Assembly (NCBI RefSeq): GCF_002803515.1
Contig: NZ_PHQX01000001.1
Span: 3,472,001 to 3,536,000, forward strand
Length of the DNA: 64,000 bases
From: Stenotrophomonas lactitubi
GTDB lineage: Bacteria; Pseudomonadota; Gammaproteobacteria; Xanthomonadales; Xanthomonadaceae
Direction of reading: 5' to 3'
Shown here: positions 54,550 through 63,981 of the stretch, piece by piece
How positions within the stretch are numbered: position 1 is the first letter of the stretch
Layout of the letters: each line of letters opens with the position of its first letter
Notes under the pieces: model-generated
Told to the model about the DNA's origin: nothing
The model's database searches: none
The model's input: the letters and a program-made list of their open reading frames with translations, nothing else
Position numbers and translations under genes: made by a program

Positions 54550-55446
54550 TCAGGGATGGTCCAGCGGTTTCGGCGGTTCCTGCCGGTTCACCCGCTCGCG
54601 GTGCAGCAGATACAGGCCCGAGGCGACGATGATCGCCGCGCCCGCCCAGGTGTAGCCATCCGGCAGCTGCCCCCAGAACGCCAGGTCCCAGCCGATCACC
54701 CAGACCAGGCCGCTGTACTCCAGCGGCGCGATCATCGAGGCCTCACCCAGCTGGAAGGCCTTGGTCAGCGCGATCTGGCCCAGCGCTCCGGCCAGGCCCA
54801 TGCCGGCGATCAACGGCGCATGCGCCATCTGCAGCGGCACCCAGCCGGGAATCGCCAGCAGCCCGGCACCGATGGCCATGATGACCAGGAACCAGACCAC
54901 CATCGACTGCGAGGTATCGGTGCGGGTCAGCAGGCTGACGGTGATCGCGGCGATGGCATAGGCAGTGGCAGCGGCCAGCACCATCAGGCCCGGCACCGAG
55001 ATGAAACCACCCACGCCCGGCCGCAGCACCACCAGCACGCCGACCAGGCCGATACCGATGGCGACCCAGCGCCGCGGCCCGACCCGCTCGCCCAGCAGCG
55101 GCACCGACAAGGCAGCAATCAGCAGCGGCGCGACGAAATAGATGGTGTACGCGGTGGACAGCGGCAGGTCACGCAGGGCGAACACGAAGCAGCCGATCAT
55201 CGCCATGCCCAGACCGCCGCGCAGCAGGTGCAGGCCCCAGCGACGCGGGATCAGTGAGCGTGGCCCGGCACTGGCCAGTACCCAGACCAGCACGAAGGGC
55301 AGCGACGCCACACCCCGCAGGAAGGTCACCTCCAGCGAGGGATAGCTGGCCGAGAGCTGCTTCATGCCGGCGTCCATCAGCGAGAAACAGGCGACGGCGG
55401 CGACCATCCAGGCCACGGCGCGCGAAGGGGAGCGTTGCAGGTTCAT
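54550..55446 (-). CDS. EamA/DMT-family transporter
   Basis: A 298-aa ten-span exporter-type protein of the drug/metabolite superfamily with two EamA repeats (about 10-140 and 150-285). Visible features include FSLMDAGMKQLSASYPSLEVTFLRG at the start, PLLGERVG in repeat one and LEYSGLVWVIGWDL in repeat two. The substrate is unknown, often amino acids or metabolites. Divergent from the YajQ gene with 83 bp between them. Confidence 0.88.
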   Translation of the reverse strand: MNLQRSPSRAVAWMVAAVACFSLMDAGMKQLSASYPSLEVTFLRGVASLPFVLVWVLASAGPRSLIPRRWGLHLLRGGLGMAMIGCFVFALRDLPLSTAYTIYFVAPLLIAALSVPLLGERVGPRRWVAIGIGLVGVLVVLRPGVGGFISVPGLMVLAAATAYAIAAITVSLLTRTDTSQSMVVWFLVIMAIGAGLLAIPGWVPLQMAHAPLIAGMGLAGALGQIALTKAFQLGEASMIAPLEYSGLVWVIGWDLAFWGQLPDGYTWAGAAIIVASGLYLLHRERVNRQEPPKPLDHP

Positions 55447-55529
55447 GGCTCATTATCACCGACCGCGGGCGTTGCCGCCGCGACCGGCACGATAGAATGA
55501 CCGCCACTGATTTCTGCGGAGTAACGCCC

Positions 55530-56012
55530 ATGCCTTCCTTCGACGTTGTGTCCGAAGTCGACACCCACGAACTGACCAATGCGCTCGACCAGGCCAACCG
55601 CGAGCTTGCCACCCGCTTCGACTTCAAGGGCGTGGACGCCAGATTCGAGCGCGAGGGCGAAGTGATCACCCAGTCCGCACCGAGCGAGTTCCAGCTCAAG
55701 CAGATGAACGACATCCTGCGCGCACGCCTGGCCGCCCGCAGCATCGACGTGCTCAGCCTGGAATATGGCGACGTGGAAACCAACCTGGCGCAGGCCCGGC
55801 AGAAGATCACCGTCAAGCAGGGCATCGAGCAGAAGATCGCCAAGAAGATCGCTGCGGCGCTGAAGGAAGCCAAGCTGAAAGTGGAAACCCAGATCAACGG
55901 CGACAAGCTGCGGGTGATGGGCAAGAAGCGCGACGACCTGCAGGACGCCATCGCCGTGCTGAAGGCCGGCAAGTTCGAACTGCCGCTGCAGTTCAACAAT
56001 TTCCGCGATTGA
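55530..56012 (+). CDS. yajQ: YajQ family cyclic-di-GMP-binding protein
   Basis: A 160-aa protein with two ferredoxin-like domains, starting MPSFDVVSEVDTHELTNALD and carrying TRFDFKGV and RVMGKKRDDLQ. Members in Xanthomonas and Stenotrophomonas bind cyclic di-GMP and modulate a LysR-type regulator controlling virulence functions; that role is inferred from family. The ATG at 55530 is the family start; the upstream open frame is antisense shadow. Confidence 0.95.
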   Translation: MPSFDVVSEVDTHELTNALDQANRELATRFDFKGVDARFEREGEVITQSAPSEFQLKQMNDILRARLAARSIDVLSLEYGDVETNLAQARQKITVKQGIEQKIAKKIAAALKEAKLKVETQINGDKLRVMGKKRDDLQDAIAVLKAGKFELPLQFNNFRD

Positions 56013-56050
56013 TCGACGCCGGGGTGTAGCGCCGGCCCCGGTTGCCGGCC

Positions 56051-57145
56051 TCACTCGCGCAGCAGTCTGTACAGCGTTGTCCGCGAGATTCCGAGTTGGC
56101 GTGCAGCGAGGCTGAGGTTGCCGTCGGCGGCACGTGCGGCGCGGCGCGCTGCATCGCGCTGCTGGTCACGCAGTGGCGCCGCCTGCACAGGCGCCGCGGC
56201 CGTAGCCGGCGAACGCGACCGTGCAGCGCGCGGTGCCTGCAGATGCTGCAGATGGACCGCACTGCCCTCGCCCAGCCGCACCCGATGCGCAGGACCGGGC
56301 TGCAGCAGTCGGCGGCGCTGTGCGGCGCTGGCGCCGGCAAACAGCGTGTCCAGCGAAAGCAGCGGCAGCGGCCCACGCCGTGGCAGTCCGAGCAGACGCC
56401 GGGCGACGCGGTTGGCGGCAAGCAACTGGCCGTCTTCCTGCACCGCCAACAGGCCCTGCAGCGGTGATGCCAGCCAGCGCGGATCATGCTGCACCGCCAG
56501 CAGGTGCACATCGCTGAGCGTGTGCATCAAACGGTTCTCGATGGCCAGCGCCGCCTGCCGGAAATAGCCCTGCAGCACTGCCGGATCGCGTTCCCCCAAC
56601 CCGGTGATGTCGATCGCACCGCAGACCTGCCCCTGCAGGTCATGCAAAGGCTCACTCAAGCAGAACACGGGGGCGAACCGCTGCAGATAGTGTTCGTTGC
56701 CACGTACCAAGGCGGGCAGGTCGTCGGCCAGGCTGACCGCAGGCGCGGTGGTGCCGATCTCGGCCTCGCCCAGCCGCCGGCCCACCTGGATCGGCCGCAG
56801 CAGCGGTGCATCTTCCAGGCCATGGGCGCGATGCACGATCACCATGCCCTCGCGGTTGGCGCAGAACATCGTCCATCCCCGCGCACCGAACGCAGACCAC
56901 AACTGCTCCAGCTCAGGCTGCACGCAACGCGCCAGGCGACGGTCGTCGCGGGATTCCAGGTGGTGGCCGTTGCCCTGCAATGGCGGGTAATACGGCTCCT
57001 GGCCGGGACGCACACCGGCCGCATGCGAACGCTGCCAGGACTGCTGCAACGGCAAGGGCAGCATCGCCAGCGACTGCACATCGCCCTCGGCAAAAGCGGC
57101 ACGCGCCGCCACCAATTGCTGCTGCCCGACTGTCGTGGCCATCAT
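56051..57145 (-). CDS. GAF-Fis transcription regulator (AcoR-like, lacks AAA+ domain)
   Basis: A 364-aa protein with an N-terminal AcoR-type sensory region: QQSWQRSHAAGV (the S-W-x-R-S start), a GAF domain (about 70-190, GEAEIGTTAPAVSLADDLP and GQVCGAIDITG) and a PAS-like middle. It ends in a Fis-type HTH (NLSLAARQLGISRTTLYRLLRE). The sigma-54-contacting AAA+ domain of true AcoR is missing, and there is no GAFTGA. It lies downstream of adh/ald on the same strand and may regulate that pair. Confidence 0.82.
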   Translation of the reverse strand: MMATTVGQQQLVAARAAFAEGDVQSLAMLPLPLQQSWQRSHAAGVRPGQEPYYPPLQGNGHHLESRDDRRLARCVQPELEQLWSAFGARGWTMFCANREGMVIVHRAHGLEDAPLLRPIQVGRRLGEAEIGTTAPAVSLADDLPALVRGNEHYLQRFAPVFCLSEPLHDLQGQVCGAIDITGLGERDPAVLQGYFRQAALAIENRLMHTLSDVHLLAVQHDPRWLASPLQGLLAVQEDGQLLAANRVARRLLGLPRRGPLPLLSLDTLFAGASAAQRRRLLQPGPAHRVRLGEGSAVHLQHLQAPRAARSRSPATAAAPVQAAPLRDQQRDAARRAARAADGNLSLAARQLGISRTTLYRLLRE

Positions 57146-57225
57146 GGACGCAGAGTACACCCGCGCACGCAATGCCCGCGTTACGTCCCGGCAACGGAGC
57201 GTTTCCGTTTTCGTCAGGCATTCAT

Positions 57226-57451
57226 GTGTCGACCAAGGTCGACACCCACCAACAGCAGCGGAGATCTGTCGAAGGCGGGGTGGGTCCGGTTGCGGGGGTG
57301 TCCGCGGCATGGATGCCGCGGCCAAGCCCCCAGGGATGGGTTCACGGCGTCCCCCGCAACCGGACCCACCCCGCCATCCCACGGAATACCCGCTTTTGCC
57401 GTTGACGTTGACGTTGACGTTGATTCGGCGGGTGCAGGGCGCAGCCCTGCA
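57226..57451 (-). repeat. Composite repeat module, copy B
   Basis: Reverse complement of the module at 93-311: palindrome GTGTCGACCAAGGTCGACAC (57226-57245), CCACCAACAGC, the large hairpin (57274-57375), GCTTTTGCC plus GTTGAC hexamers (about 57392-57424) and the TGCAGGGCGCAGCCCTGCA hairpin (57433-57451). Between the GAF-Fis regulator and adh. Here the GTCGAC palindrome is single, not tandem. Confidence 0.78.
57274..57375 (+). repeat. Large hairpin element, copy 5
   Basis: Perfect 25-bp arms (57274-57298, 57351-57375), the same as copy 1, around a 52-nt core (57299-57350) with inner hairpin CCGCGGCATGGATGCCGCGG and the AAGCCCCCAGGGATGGGTT segment. Core orientation is opposite to copy 1 relative to its arms' reading on the plus strand. 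Confidence 0.8.
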
Positions 57452-57475
57452 AACCCAGCCCACCCCACCCTCACC

Positions 57476-58603
57476 TCACGCCGCGATCCGCAGAATCGGC
57501 TTCAGGGTAATGCCCCGCGTACTGTCCTCGGCCGCCTGGTTGATCTGCTCCAGTGGATAGAACTTCACCAGCCTGTCGAACGGGAAGCGCCCCTGCTGGT
57601 ACAGCGTCACCAGCTGCGGAATGAACACCTGCGGCACGCTGTCGCCCTCGACGATGCCGCGGATGCTGCGACCACCCAGCAGCAGGTTGTTCACATCGAA
57701 GCTGGCGGTCGTGCCCAATTTCGGCGCGCCAACCACGCCCATCATGCCCAGCCCGCCCAGCGCCTCGATACCTGCGGAGAGAACCTCCGGACGACCGGTG
57801 GATTCCAGCGCGAAATCGGCGCCGCCACCAGTGATCGCACGCACGGCCTCGATCACATCGGTCTCGCGGCTGTTGACCACGTGGGTGGCACCCAGCTCCA
57901 TGGCCAACTGCAACCGTGAGGGCACCACGTCGATGGCGATGATGGTGGTGGCACCAGCGACCTTGGCCGCCATCACCGCGCTCAGGCCGACCGCACCGGC
58001 GCCATAGCTGGCGAAGCTGCTGCCCGATCGCACCTGCAGCGAGTTGAGCACCGCACCGGCACCGGTCTGGATCCCGCAGCCCAGCGGGCCGAGCAGCTCC
58101 AGCGGCGCATCGTCAGGCACCTTGATCGCGTTGATCTCGCGCGCCAACGCAAACGTGGCAAACGACGACTGTGCGAAGAAGTGATCGTGCAGCGGCTGGC
58201 CCTGTGCATCGGTGATGGCGGTATGGCCGTGGCCATCAACGCCACCGAAGTTCAGCGCGAAGAAATCGCGGCAATACGCACCATGTCCACCACGACAGGG
58301 ATTGCAGTGGCCGCACTGGCCGTAGGTCAGCACCACGTGGTCGCCGGCCTTCAGTTCACGCACGTTGGGGCCGACCGCCTCGACGATGCCCGCGCCCTCA
58401 TGGCCCAGCACCGCCGGCAGCGGCACTGGATAGTACTGGTCACGCACGATCAGGTCGGTGTGGCACAGGCCGGTCGCCACGATCTTCACCAGCACTTCGT
58501 CGTCCTGCGGGCCGCGCAGGCGCGCCTGCTCGATGACGAAGGGCTGTTCCTTGCCGCGCACCACGGCGGCGGTGATGTCACGCGATCCACTGTTGCTGCT
58601 CAT
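57476..58603 (-). CDS. Zinc-dependent NAD(P) alcohol dehydrogenase, aryl-alcohol (XylB-like)
   Basis: A 375-aa medium-chain dehydrogenase. Catalytic zinc ligands Cys47, His68-Glu69 (LGHEGAG) and a Cys in LLGPLGCGIQTG; structural zinc Cys97, Cys100, Cys103, Cys111; coenzyme loop GAGAVGLSAVMAAKVAG. The pattern fits aryl/benzyl alcohol dehydrogenases. Start MSSNSGS has GGAGAA upstream. It follows the aldehyde dehydrogenase gene by 17 bp, so alcohol to aldehyde to acid would be encoded as one unit. Confidence 0.9.
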   Translation of the reverse strand: MSSNSGSRDITAAVVRGKEQPFVIEQARLRGPQDDEVLVKIVATGLCHTDLIVRDQYYPVPLPAVLGHEGAGIVEAVGPNVRELKAGDHVVLTYGQCGHCNPCRGGHGAYCRDFFALNFGGVDGHGHTAITDAQGQPLHDHFFAQSSFATFALAREINAIKVPDDAPLELLGPLGCGIQTGAGAVLNSLQVRSGSSFASYGAGAVGLSAVMAAKVAGATTIIAIDVVPSRLQLAMELGATHVVNSRETDVIEAVRAITGGGADFALESTGRPEVLSAGIEALGGLGMMGVVGAPKLGTTASFDVNNLLLGGRSIRGIVEGDSVPQVFIPQLVTLYQQGRFPFDRLVKFYPLEQINQAAEDSTRGITLKPILRIAA

Positions 58604-58620
58604 CGTTGCGTTCTCCTCGA

Positions 58621-60087
58621 TCAGATCGGATAGGCCGGGGCTTCGCCCTTGACCGTCATCCATTGCCACTGGGTGAATTCCTCCACGTTGGCCGGGCCGC
58701 CGATGCTGGTGCCGTTGCCGGACGCCCCTACCCCGCCAAAGGGATTGATGACCTCATCGTTCACGGTCTGGTCGTTGATGTGCAGCAGGCCGGTACGCAG
58801 GCGCTCGCCCAGCTTCAGCGCGCGGCCGACATTGCGGGAAACGATCGCCATCGACAGGCCGTACTCGCTGTCATTGGCCAGGCGCACGGCTTCGTCGTCG
58901 TCATCGAACGGCACCACCACCGCCACCGGCGCGAAGATCTCTTCGTTGAACGCCGGATTGTCCGCGCTGACGTTGCCGAGCACGGTCGGTGCGAAGAACA
59001 GGTCCTGGTAGGTGCCGCCGGTTTCGAGGGACGCACCGGCCTTCACTGCGTCGTCGACCACACGCGCTGCATGGTCGCGCTGCGCGGCATTGATCAATGG
59101 CCCCAGCGCCACGTCCTCGCGTGCCGGGTCGCCCACCTTCAGCGACTTCGCCTTGGCCACCAGCTTCTGCAGGAACGCCTGATGGATGCTTCGCTGTACC
59201 AGCACACGGCCGGTGGCCATGCAGATCTGACCCTGGTGCAGGTACACGCCCCAGGCGGTGTTGGCCACGGCCAGATCCAGATCGGCATCGTCGAGGATGA
59301 TCAGCGCGTTCTTGCCGCCCAGCTCCAGTGACACTTTTTTCAGATGCTTGCCGGCGGCTTCGCCGACCTTGCGTCCCGCCGCCGTCGAGCCGGTGAACTG
59401 GATCATCGCCACATGCGGATCACTGGTCAGCGCGGCACCGGCGGCGCCGTCGCCGGGCAACATGTGCAGCACACCCTGCGGAAGACCTGCTTGCTCGAAC
59501 AGGCGTGCGATCACCGCACCACCGCACACCGCCGTGCGCGGATCAGGCTTGAGCACCACGGCATTGCCGAGAGCGATGGCCGGGGCCACCGCGCGCATCG
59601 CCAGGTACAGCGGGAAATTGAACGGTGAGATCACCCCCACCACGCCGAGGGGACGACGCCGCGCCAGATTCAGCCTGCCGGGCTCGGACGGCAGGATTTC
59701 CCCCACGCTGCGCGAAGGGAGTGCGGCGGCCTCATGCAGTGCCTTGATGGTCACCTTGGCCTCGAAGCCGGCCTTCAGGCGGGTGGAGCCGCTTTCGCGG
59801 ACCATCCAGTCGACCAGCGTGTCGATGTTTTCCTCGGCCAGGCGCGCGGCCTTGCGCAGCACCTCGGCGCGCTGTTCGTATGGCGCCGCCGCCCATGCCT
59901 GTTGTGCCTGCGCCGCAGCGGCTGCAGAGCGCGCGACCTGCGCCGCGTCGGCCAGGCCGATCTCACCAAGCGACTGCCCGGTGGCGGGTTCGATCACCGG
60001 CTGGCGCTGTGCGGCAGCGCTCCATTGACCATCAAAGAAGGCGCCTGACCAGAGTGTGTCCGGCAGCCATGGGGAAGATGCAGTCAT
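58621..60087 (-). CDS. Aldehyde dehydrogenase, benzaldehyde dehydrogenase-like (XylC)
   Basis: A 488-aa NAD-dependent ALDH. Asn157 (ISPFNFPL), Glu255 (LELGGKN) and nucleophile Cys289 (GQICMATGR) are present, and the C-terminal INDQTVNDEVINPFGGVGASG is typical of benzaldehyde/vanillin dehydrogenases. Start MTASSPWLP has a strong AGGAGG. First gene of the ald-adh pair; the GAF-Fis regulator lies downstream. Substrate among aromatic aldehydes is inferred. Confidence 0.9.
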   Translation of the reverse strand: MTASSPWLPDTLWSGAFFDGQWSAAAQRQPVIEPATGQSLGEIGLADAAQVARSAAAAAQAQQAWAAAPYEQRAEVLRKAARLAEENIDTLVDWMVRESGSTRLKAGFEAKVTIKALHEAAALPSRSVGEILPSEPGRLNLARRRPLGVVGVISPFNFPLYLAMRAVAPAIALGNAVVLKPDPRTAVCGGAVIARLFEQAGLPQGVLHMLPGDGAAGAALTSDPHVAMIQFTGSTAAGRKVGEAAGKHLKKVSLELGGKNALIILDDADLDLAVANTAWGVYLHQGQICMATGRVLVQRSIHQAFLQKLVAKAKSLKVGDPAREDVALGPLINAAQRDHAARVVDDAVKAGASLETGGTYQDLFFAPTVLGNVSADNPAFNEEIFAPVAVVVPFDDDDEAVRLANDSEYGLSMAIVSRNVGRALKLGERLRTGLLHINDQTVNDEVINPFGGVGASGNGTSIGGPANVEEFTQWQWMTVKGEAPAYPI

Positions 60088-60282
60088 GTGAAGTCCTCCT
60101 GTGTCGTGCCGCCATTGCACGCCTGGCCCGCTGCGTCGGCAATCGGCCATTGGCGTGATATCGGCAAGGGATTGAATCGATGGGAATTTCCAGCATCGCC
60201 GTTGTCCAGTTCCTGCACAGTGAACGGCGCCCCCGCACCGGCACGCCTACAATGGCCACCCACGCCAGCCGATGCGCCCGCC

Positions 60283-60849
60283 ATGACCGACACCCCCCTG
60301 CCCACCGATGACCCGATCGCCGCCACCCGCCTGTGGCTGGAGCGCATCGTCATCGGCCTGAACCTGTGCCCGTTCGCCAAGGCGGTGTACGTGAAAGACC
60401 AGGTCCGCATCGTGCTGAGCGACGCGACCACACCGGAAGCCCTGGTGGAAGAACTGGCCGAAGAACTGGTGCTGCTGCGCGACACGCCGGCCGAGCAGAT
60501 CGATACCACCCTGATCGTGCACCCGCAGGTGCTGACCGACTTCCTCGACTACAACGACTTCCTCGACAACGCCGATGCGGCGATCGAGGCGCTGGACCTG
60601 CAGGGCATCCTGCAGGTGGCCAGCTTCCATCCGGACTACCAGTTCGATGGCGTTGCCGCCGATGACGCCAGCAACTACACCAACCGCGCGCCCTTCCCCA
60701 CCCTGCACCTGCTGCGCGAAGACAGCGTGGAACGCGCGGTGGATGTCTACCCGGACCCGGACGTGATCGTCGAGCGCAACATCCAGACCCTGGACCGGAT
60801 CGGTGTTGAGGGCTGGCACCGTCGCCTGCGCGGTGACGACCTGTCATGA
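60283..60849 (+). CDS. DUF1415 family protein
   Basis: A 188-aa cytoplasmic protein with the DUF1415 signature: RLWLERIVIGLNLCPFAKAV near the N-terminus, then TLIVHPQVLTDFLDYNDFLD, VASFHPDYQF and NRAPFPTLHLLRE. Function unknown. Start MTDTPLPTDD. It overlaps the SDR gene by 4 bp (ATGA), indicating an operon. Divergent from ald. Confidence 0.92.
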   Translation: MTDTPLPTDDPIAATRLWLERIVIGLNLCPFAKAVYVKDQVRIVLSDATTPEALVEELAEELVLLRDTPAEQIDTTLIVHPQVLTDFLDYNDFLDNADAAIEALDLQGILQVASFHPDYQFDGVAADDASNYTNRAPFPTLHLLREDSVERAVDVYPDPDVIVERNIQTLDRIGVEGWHRRLRGDDLS

Positions 60850-61646
60850 GCACGGTACCGCCGATTGCCACCTGGCCGGTTGCGCCGCTGCACGGCAGGG
60901 TCGTGCTGGTCACCGGTGGTGCCAATGGCATCGGCCGCGGCATCGCCCAGGCGGTGCTCGGGGCCGGCGGCCGCGTGCTGATCGGCGATCTGGATGTGGA
61001 GGCAGGCCAGGCCTGCCTTGCCGAATGGCAGCGCGGCGATGATGCGGCGTTCCAGCGGCTGGACATCACCGACGAAACCAGTGTGCGCGGCTTCATCGCG
61101 GTGGCCCTGCAACGCTTCGGCCGCATCGATGGCCTGGTCAACAATGCGGGCATCGCCGGGCCGCACGGCACCCTGCTGCAGGACATGGACTGGGAAGAAT
61201 GGCAACGTCGGCTTTCGTCGCTGCATGGTGCGTTCCTGTGCAGCAAGCATGCTTTGCCGGCGCTGTCGGTCGATGCAGGCGCGATCATCAACATCACATC
61301 GACCCGCGCCTGGCAGTCCGAACCGCACAGCGAAGGCTACGCAGCGGCCAAAGGCGGGCTGGTGGCCTTCACCCATGCGCTGGCGATCAGCGCCGGACCG
61401 GCGGTGCGGGTGAACAGCATCAGCCCCGGCTGGATCAGCACCGATGCCTGGCAGGCACCGTCGCGCCGGCACGACCCGCAGTATTCGGCCAGCGACCATG
61501 CCCAGCACCCGGTGGGTCGGGTCGGGCAACCGGAGGATATCGGCGCGCTGGCGGTATACCTGCTGTCCTCAATGTCCGGCTTCAGCACCGGCCAGGATTT
61601 CATCGTCGACGGCGGCATGACCCGGAAGATGATCTACGCCGAGTGA
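60846..61646 (+). CDS. Short-chain dehydrogenase/reductase (SDR)
   Basis: A 266-aa classical SDR oxidoreductase. Cofactor motif TGGANGIGRG (23-32), NNAGIAG (99-105), catalytic Ser152 (ITSTRAW), Tyr165 and Lys169 (YAAAK), and C-terminal VDGGMTRKMIYAE. Asp48 after the second strand suggests NAD(H). The GMTRKMIYxE tail is typical of gluconate/sorbitol-type bacterial SDRs, but substrate is not known. Second gene after DUF1415. Confidence 0.9.
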   Translation: MSTVPPIATWPVAPLHGRVVLVTGGANGIGRGIAQAVLGAGGRVLIGDLDVEAGQACLAEWQRGDDAAFQRLDITDETSVRGFIAVALQRFGRIDGLVNNAGIAGPHGTLLQDMDWEEWQRRLSSLHGAFLCSKHALPALSVDAGAIINITSTRAWQSEPHSEGYAAAKGGLVAFTHALAISAGPAVRVNSISPGWISTDAWQAPSRRHDPQYSASDHAQHPVGRVGQPEDIGALAVYLLSSMSGFSTGQDFIVDGGMTRKMIYAE

Positions 61647-61665
61647 TCCCGGGCCACGACACCCG

Positions 61666-61767
61666 GTAGATGCCAACCTTGGTTGGCATGGTTCCCGTGC
61701 CAACCAAGGTTGGCACCTACCAGGGCATCAGGCATCGATTTCCAGTAGATCCACGCCATGCGTGGAT
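61666..61767. repeat. REP cluster downstream of the SDR gene
   Basis: GTAGATGCCAACCTTGGTTG-GCAT (61666-61689), inverted GTGCCAACCAAGGTTGGCAC-CTAC (61697-61720), and GTAGATCCACGCCATGCGTG-GAT (61745-61767). The convergent prlC stop follows at 61781. Confidence 0.82.
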
Positions 61768-61780
61768 GACGGTAGCGTAC

Positions 61781-63811
61781 TCACGCCATGCCGGAATGCC
61801 GCAGCAGCGCATCGATCTGCGGCGCACGGCCGCGGAACGCCTTGAAGTTCTCGGCGGCCGGACGACTGCCGCCACGCGACAGCACCTCGTCGCGGAAACG
61901 CGCGCCGGTTGCAGCCAGCGCCTGCGGCGCTTCCTCGAACGCGGCGTAGGCATCGGCGCTCAGCACTTCGGCCCACTTGTAGCTGTAGTAACCGGCAGCA
62001 TAACCACCGGCGAAGATGTGGCTGAACTGATGCGGGAAGCGATTCCAGCTCGGCGGATGGTTCACCGCCACTTCCGCACGCACGCGCTCAAGCAGTGCCA
62101 GCACGCTGTCCTGCGCTGCTTCGAACTGACTGTGCAGCAGCATGTCGAACAGGCCGAACTCGAGCTGGCGCACGGTGGCCATGCCGCTGTGGAAATTGCG
62201 GGCGGCCAGCATGCGCTCGTACAGCGCGCGCGGCAGCGGCTCGCCGCTGTCCACATGCGCGGTCATGCCCTGCAGGTGCTCCCATTCCCAACAGAAGTTC
62301 TCCATGAACTGGCTGGGCAGTTCCACCGCATCCCACTCCACGCCGTTGATGCCGGCCACGCCCAGCTCGCCGATACGGGTCAGCAACTGATGCAGGCCGT
62401 GGCCCATCTCATGGAAAAGCGTGGTCACTTCGTTATGGCTGAAGGTTGCCGGCTTACCGTCGGCACCACGGCCGAAGTTGCACACCAGGTACACCAACGG
62501 CGTCTGCACGCTGCCATCGGCGCGCTCGCGGCGGTTGCGGCAGTCATCCATCCACGCGCCGCCACGCTTGCCTTCGCGGGCGTACAGGTCCAGGTAGAAC
62601 TGGCCCACCAGAGTGCCCTGCGCGTCCACCAGGCGGAAGAAGCGCACGTCCTCGTGCCAGACCGGCGCGCTGTCTTCCTGCACGCGCAGGCCGTACAGCT
62701 GTTCGATCACCGAGAACAGGCCGCCCAGCACCTTGGGTTCGGTGAAGTACTGCTTCACTTCCTGCTCGGAATAGCTGTAACGCGCCTGCTTCAGCCGGTC
62801 GGCGGCGAACGCCAGATCCCAGGCCTGCAGGCTGTCGATACCGAGATGCTCGCGGGCGAACTGCTCCAGCTCGGCACGGTCCTTGGCCGCGAACGGCTTG
62901 GCGCGCGCAGCCAAGTCACGCAGGAAGCCCAGCACTTCGGCGGGGTCCTTGGCCATCTTGGTGGCTACCGAATAGTCGGCGTAGGAATCAAAGCCCAGCA
63001 ACGCAGCCAACTCGGCACGCAGTGCAAGGATGCGATCGATGTTGCCGCCGTTGTCCAGTGCATCGTCGCCGAACTCGGAAGCGCGCTGCGCGCTGGCGCG
63101 GTACAGGATCTCGCGCAGGTCGCGGTCCTCGCCCCAGGTCTGCACCGGCAGGTAGCACGGCATCTGCAGGGTCAGCTTCCAGCCCGTCGTGCCGTCCTTC
63201 TCCGCTGCCGCGCGTGCAGCGGCCTTCACGTCGTCCGGCACGCCAGCCAGACGCGCGGGGTCTTCGACGATCAGCGACCACGCATCGGTGGCATCGAGCA
63301 CGTTCTGCGAGAACTTCGCCGACAGCGCCGACAGTTCTTCCTTGATGGCGGCGAAACGCTGCTGCGCGTCCGCATCCAGCTCGGCACCGCCGAGGCGGAA
63401 ATCACGCAGGGTGTTTTCCAGCACCTTGCGGCGCGCCTCGTCGAAACCGGCCGCTTCGGTGCTGGCAGCCAGCGCCTGGTACTGGCGGTACAGCGCCAGA
63501 TTCTGGCCCAGCGCACTGGCAAAACGGGTCACCCGCGGCAGGTTGCTGTTGTAGGCCTCACGCAGCTCCGGCGTGTTGACCACGCCCTGCAGGTGGCCGA
63601 CCAGGCCCCAGGCGCGCCAGAGGCGTTCGGTGGCGTCGTCCAGCGGGGTAACGAAGGTCTGCCAGCTGACCGGTTGCACCTGCTCGGCAGCGCTGACCGC
63701 CGCCTCGGCCTGCGCCAGCAGCACGTCCAGCGCCGGCGCCACATGCTCGGGGCGGATCGCCTCGAAGCGCGGCAGGCCGGAAAAATCGAGCAGGGGGTTG
63801 GCAACGGTCAC
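61781..63811 (-). CDS. prlC: Oligopeptidase A (M3 family zinc metallopeptidase)
   Basis: Cytoplasmic oligopeptidase that degrades short peptides including cleaved signal peptides. The 676-aa protein has zinc motif His467-Glu468-x-x-His471 in TTLFHEMGHGLHQ and the downstream ligand in EWDAVELPS (Glu497 by spacing). The GTG at 63811, with GGAG upstream, gives the family start (VANPLLDFSGLPRF); the frame is open to 63907 but the extra 32 residues are not family-like. Single gene by spacing. Confidence 0.93.
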   Translation of the reverse strand: MTVANPLLDFSGLPRFEAIRPEHVAPALDVLLAQAEAAVSAAEQVQPVSWQTFVTPLDDATERLWRAWGLVGHLQGVVNTPELREAYNSNLPRVTRFASALGQNLALYRQYQALAASTEAAGFDEARRKVLENTLRDFRLGGAELDADAQQRFAAIKEELSALSAKFSQNVLDATDAWSLIVEDPARLAGVPDDVKAAARAAAEKDGTTGWKLTLQMPCYLPVQTWGEDRDLREILYRASAQRASEFGDDALDNGGNIDRILALRAELAALLGFDSYADYSVATKMAKDPAEVLGFLRDLAARAKPFAAKDRAELEQFAREHLGIDSLQAWDLAFAADRLKQARYSYSEQEVKQYFTEPKVLGGLFSVIEQLYGLRVQEDSAPVWHEDVRFFRLVDAQGTLVGQFYLDLYAREGKRGGAWMDDCRNRRERADGSVQTPLVYLVCNFGRGADGKPATFSHNEVTTLFHEMGHGLHQLLTRIGELGVAGINGVEWDAVELPSQFMENFCWEWEHLQGMTAHVDSGEPLPRALYERMLAARNFHSGMATVRQLEFGLFDMLLHSQFEAAQDSVLALLERVRAEVAVNHPPSWNRFPHQFSHIFAGGYAAGYYSYKWAEVLSADAYAAFEEAPQALAATGARFRDEVLSRGGSRPAAENFKAFRGRAPQIDALLRHSGMA

Positions 63812-63981
63812 GGCAGGTCTCCAGAGTACGGGCCCGAAGGTGCGGGCAGCCAGATCGATATGGCGCTTGCCGGGCTCGCAGACAAGGGGCGGCGGGCCAT
63901 TGTTCACGTCGGCCTTACGGCCGTCGGCTGAAGCTTGTTGCGCGGGGGAGACCGCAGCGGAACGTGTCGAGGAGGCCCCAC

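Noticed and set aside
57146..57475. N-terminal extension of the GAF-Fis regulator up to 57463
   Set aside because: The extra 106 residues are encoded by the composite repeat and REP sequence; the M-M start at 57145 fits the AcoR-type N-terminus.
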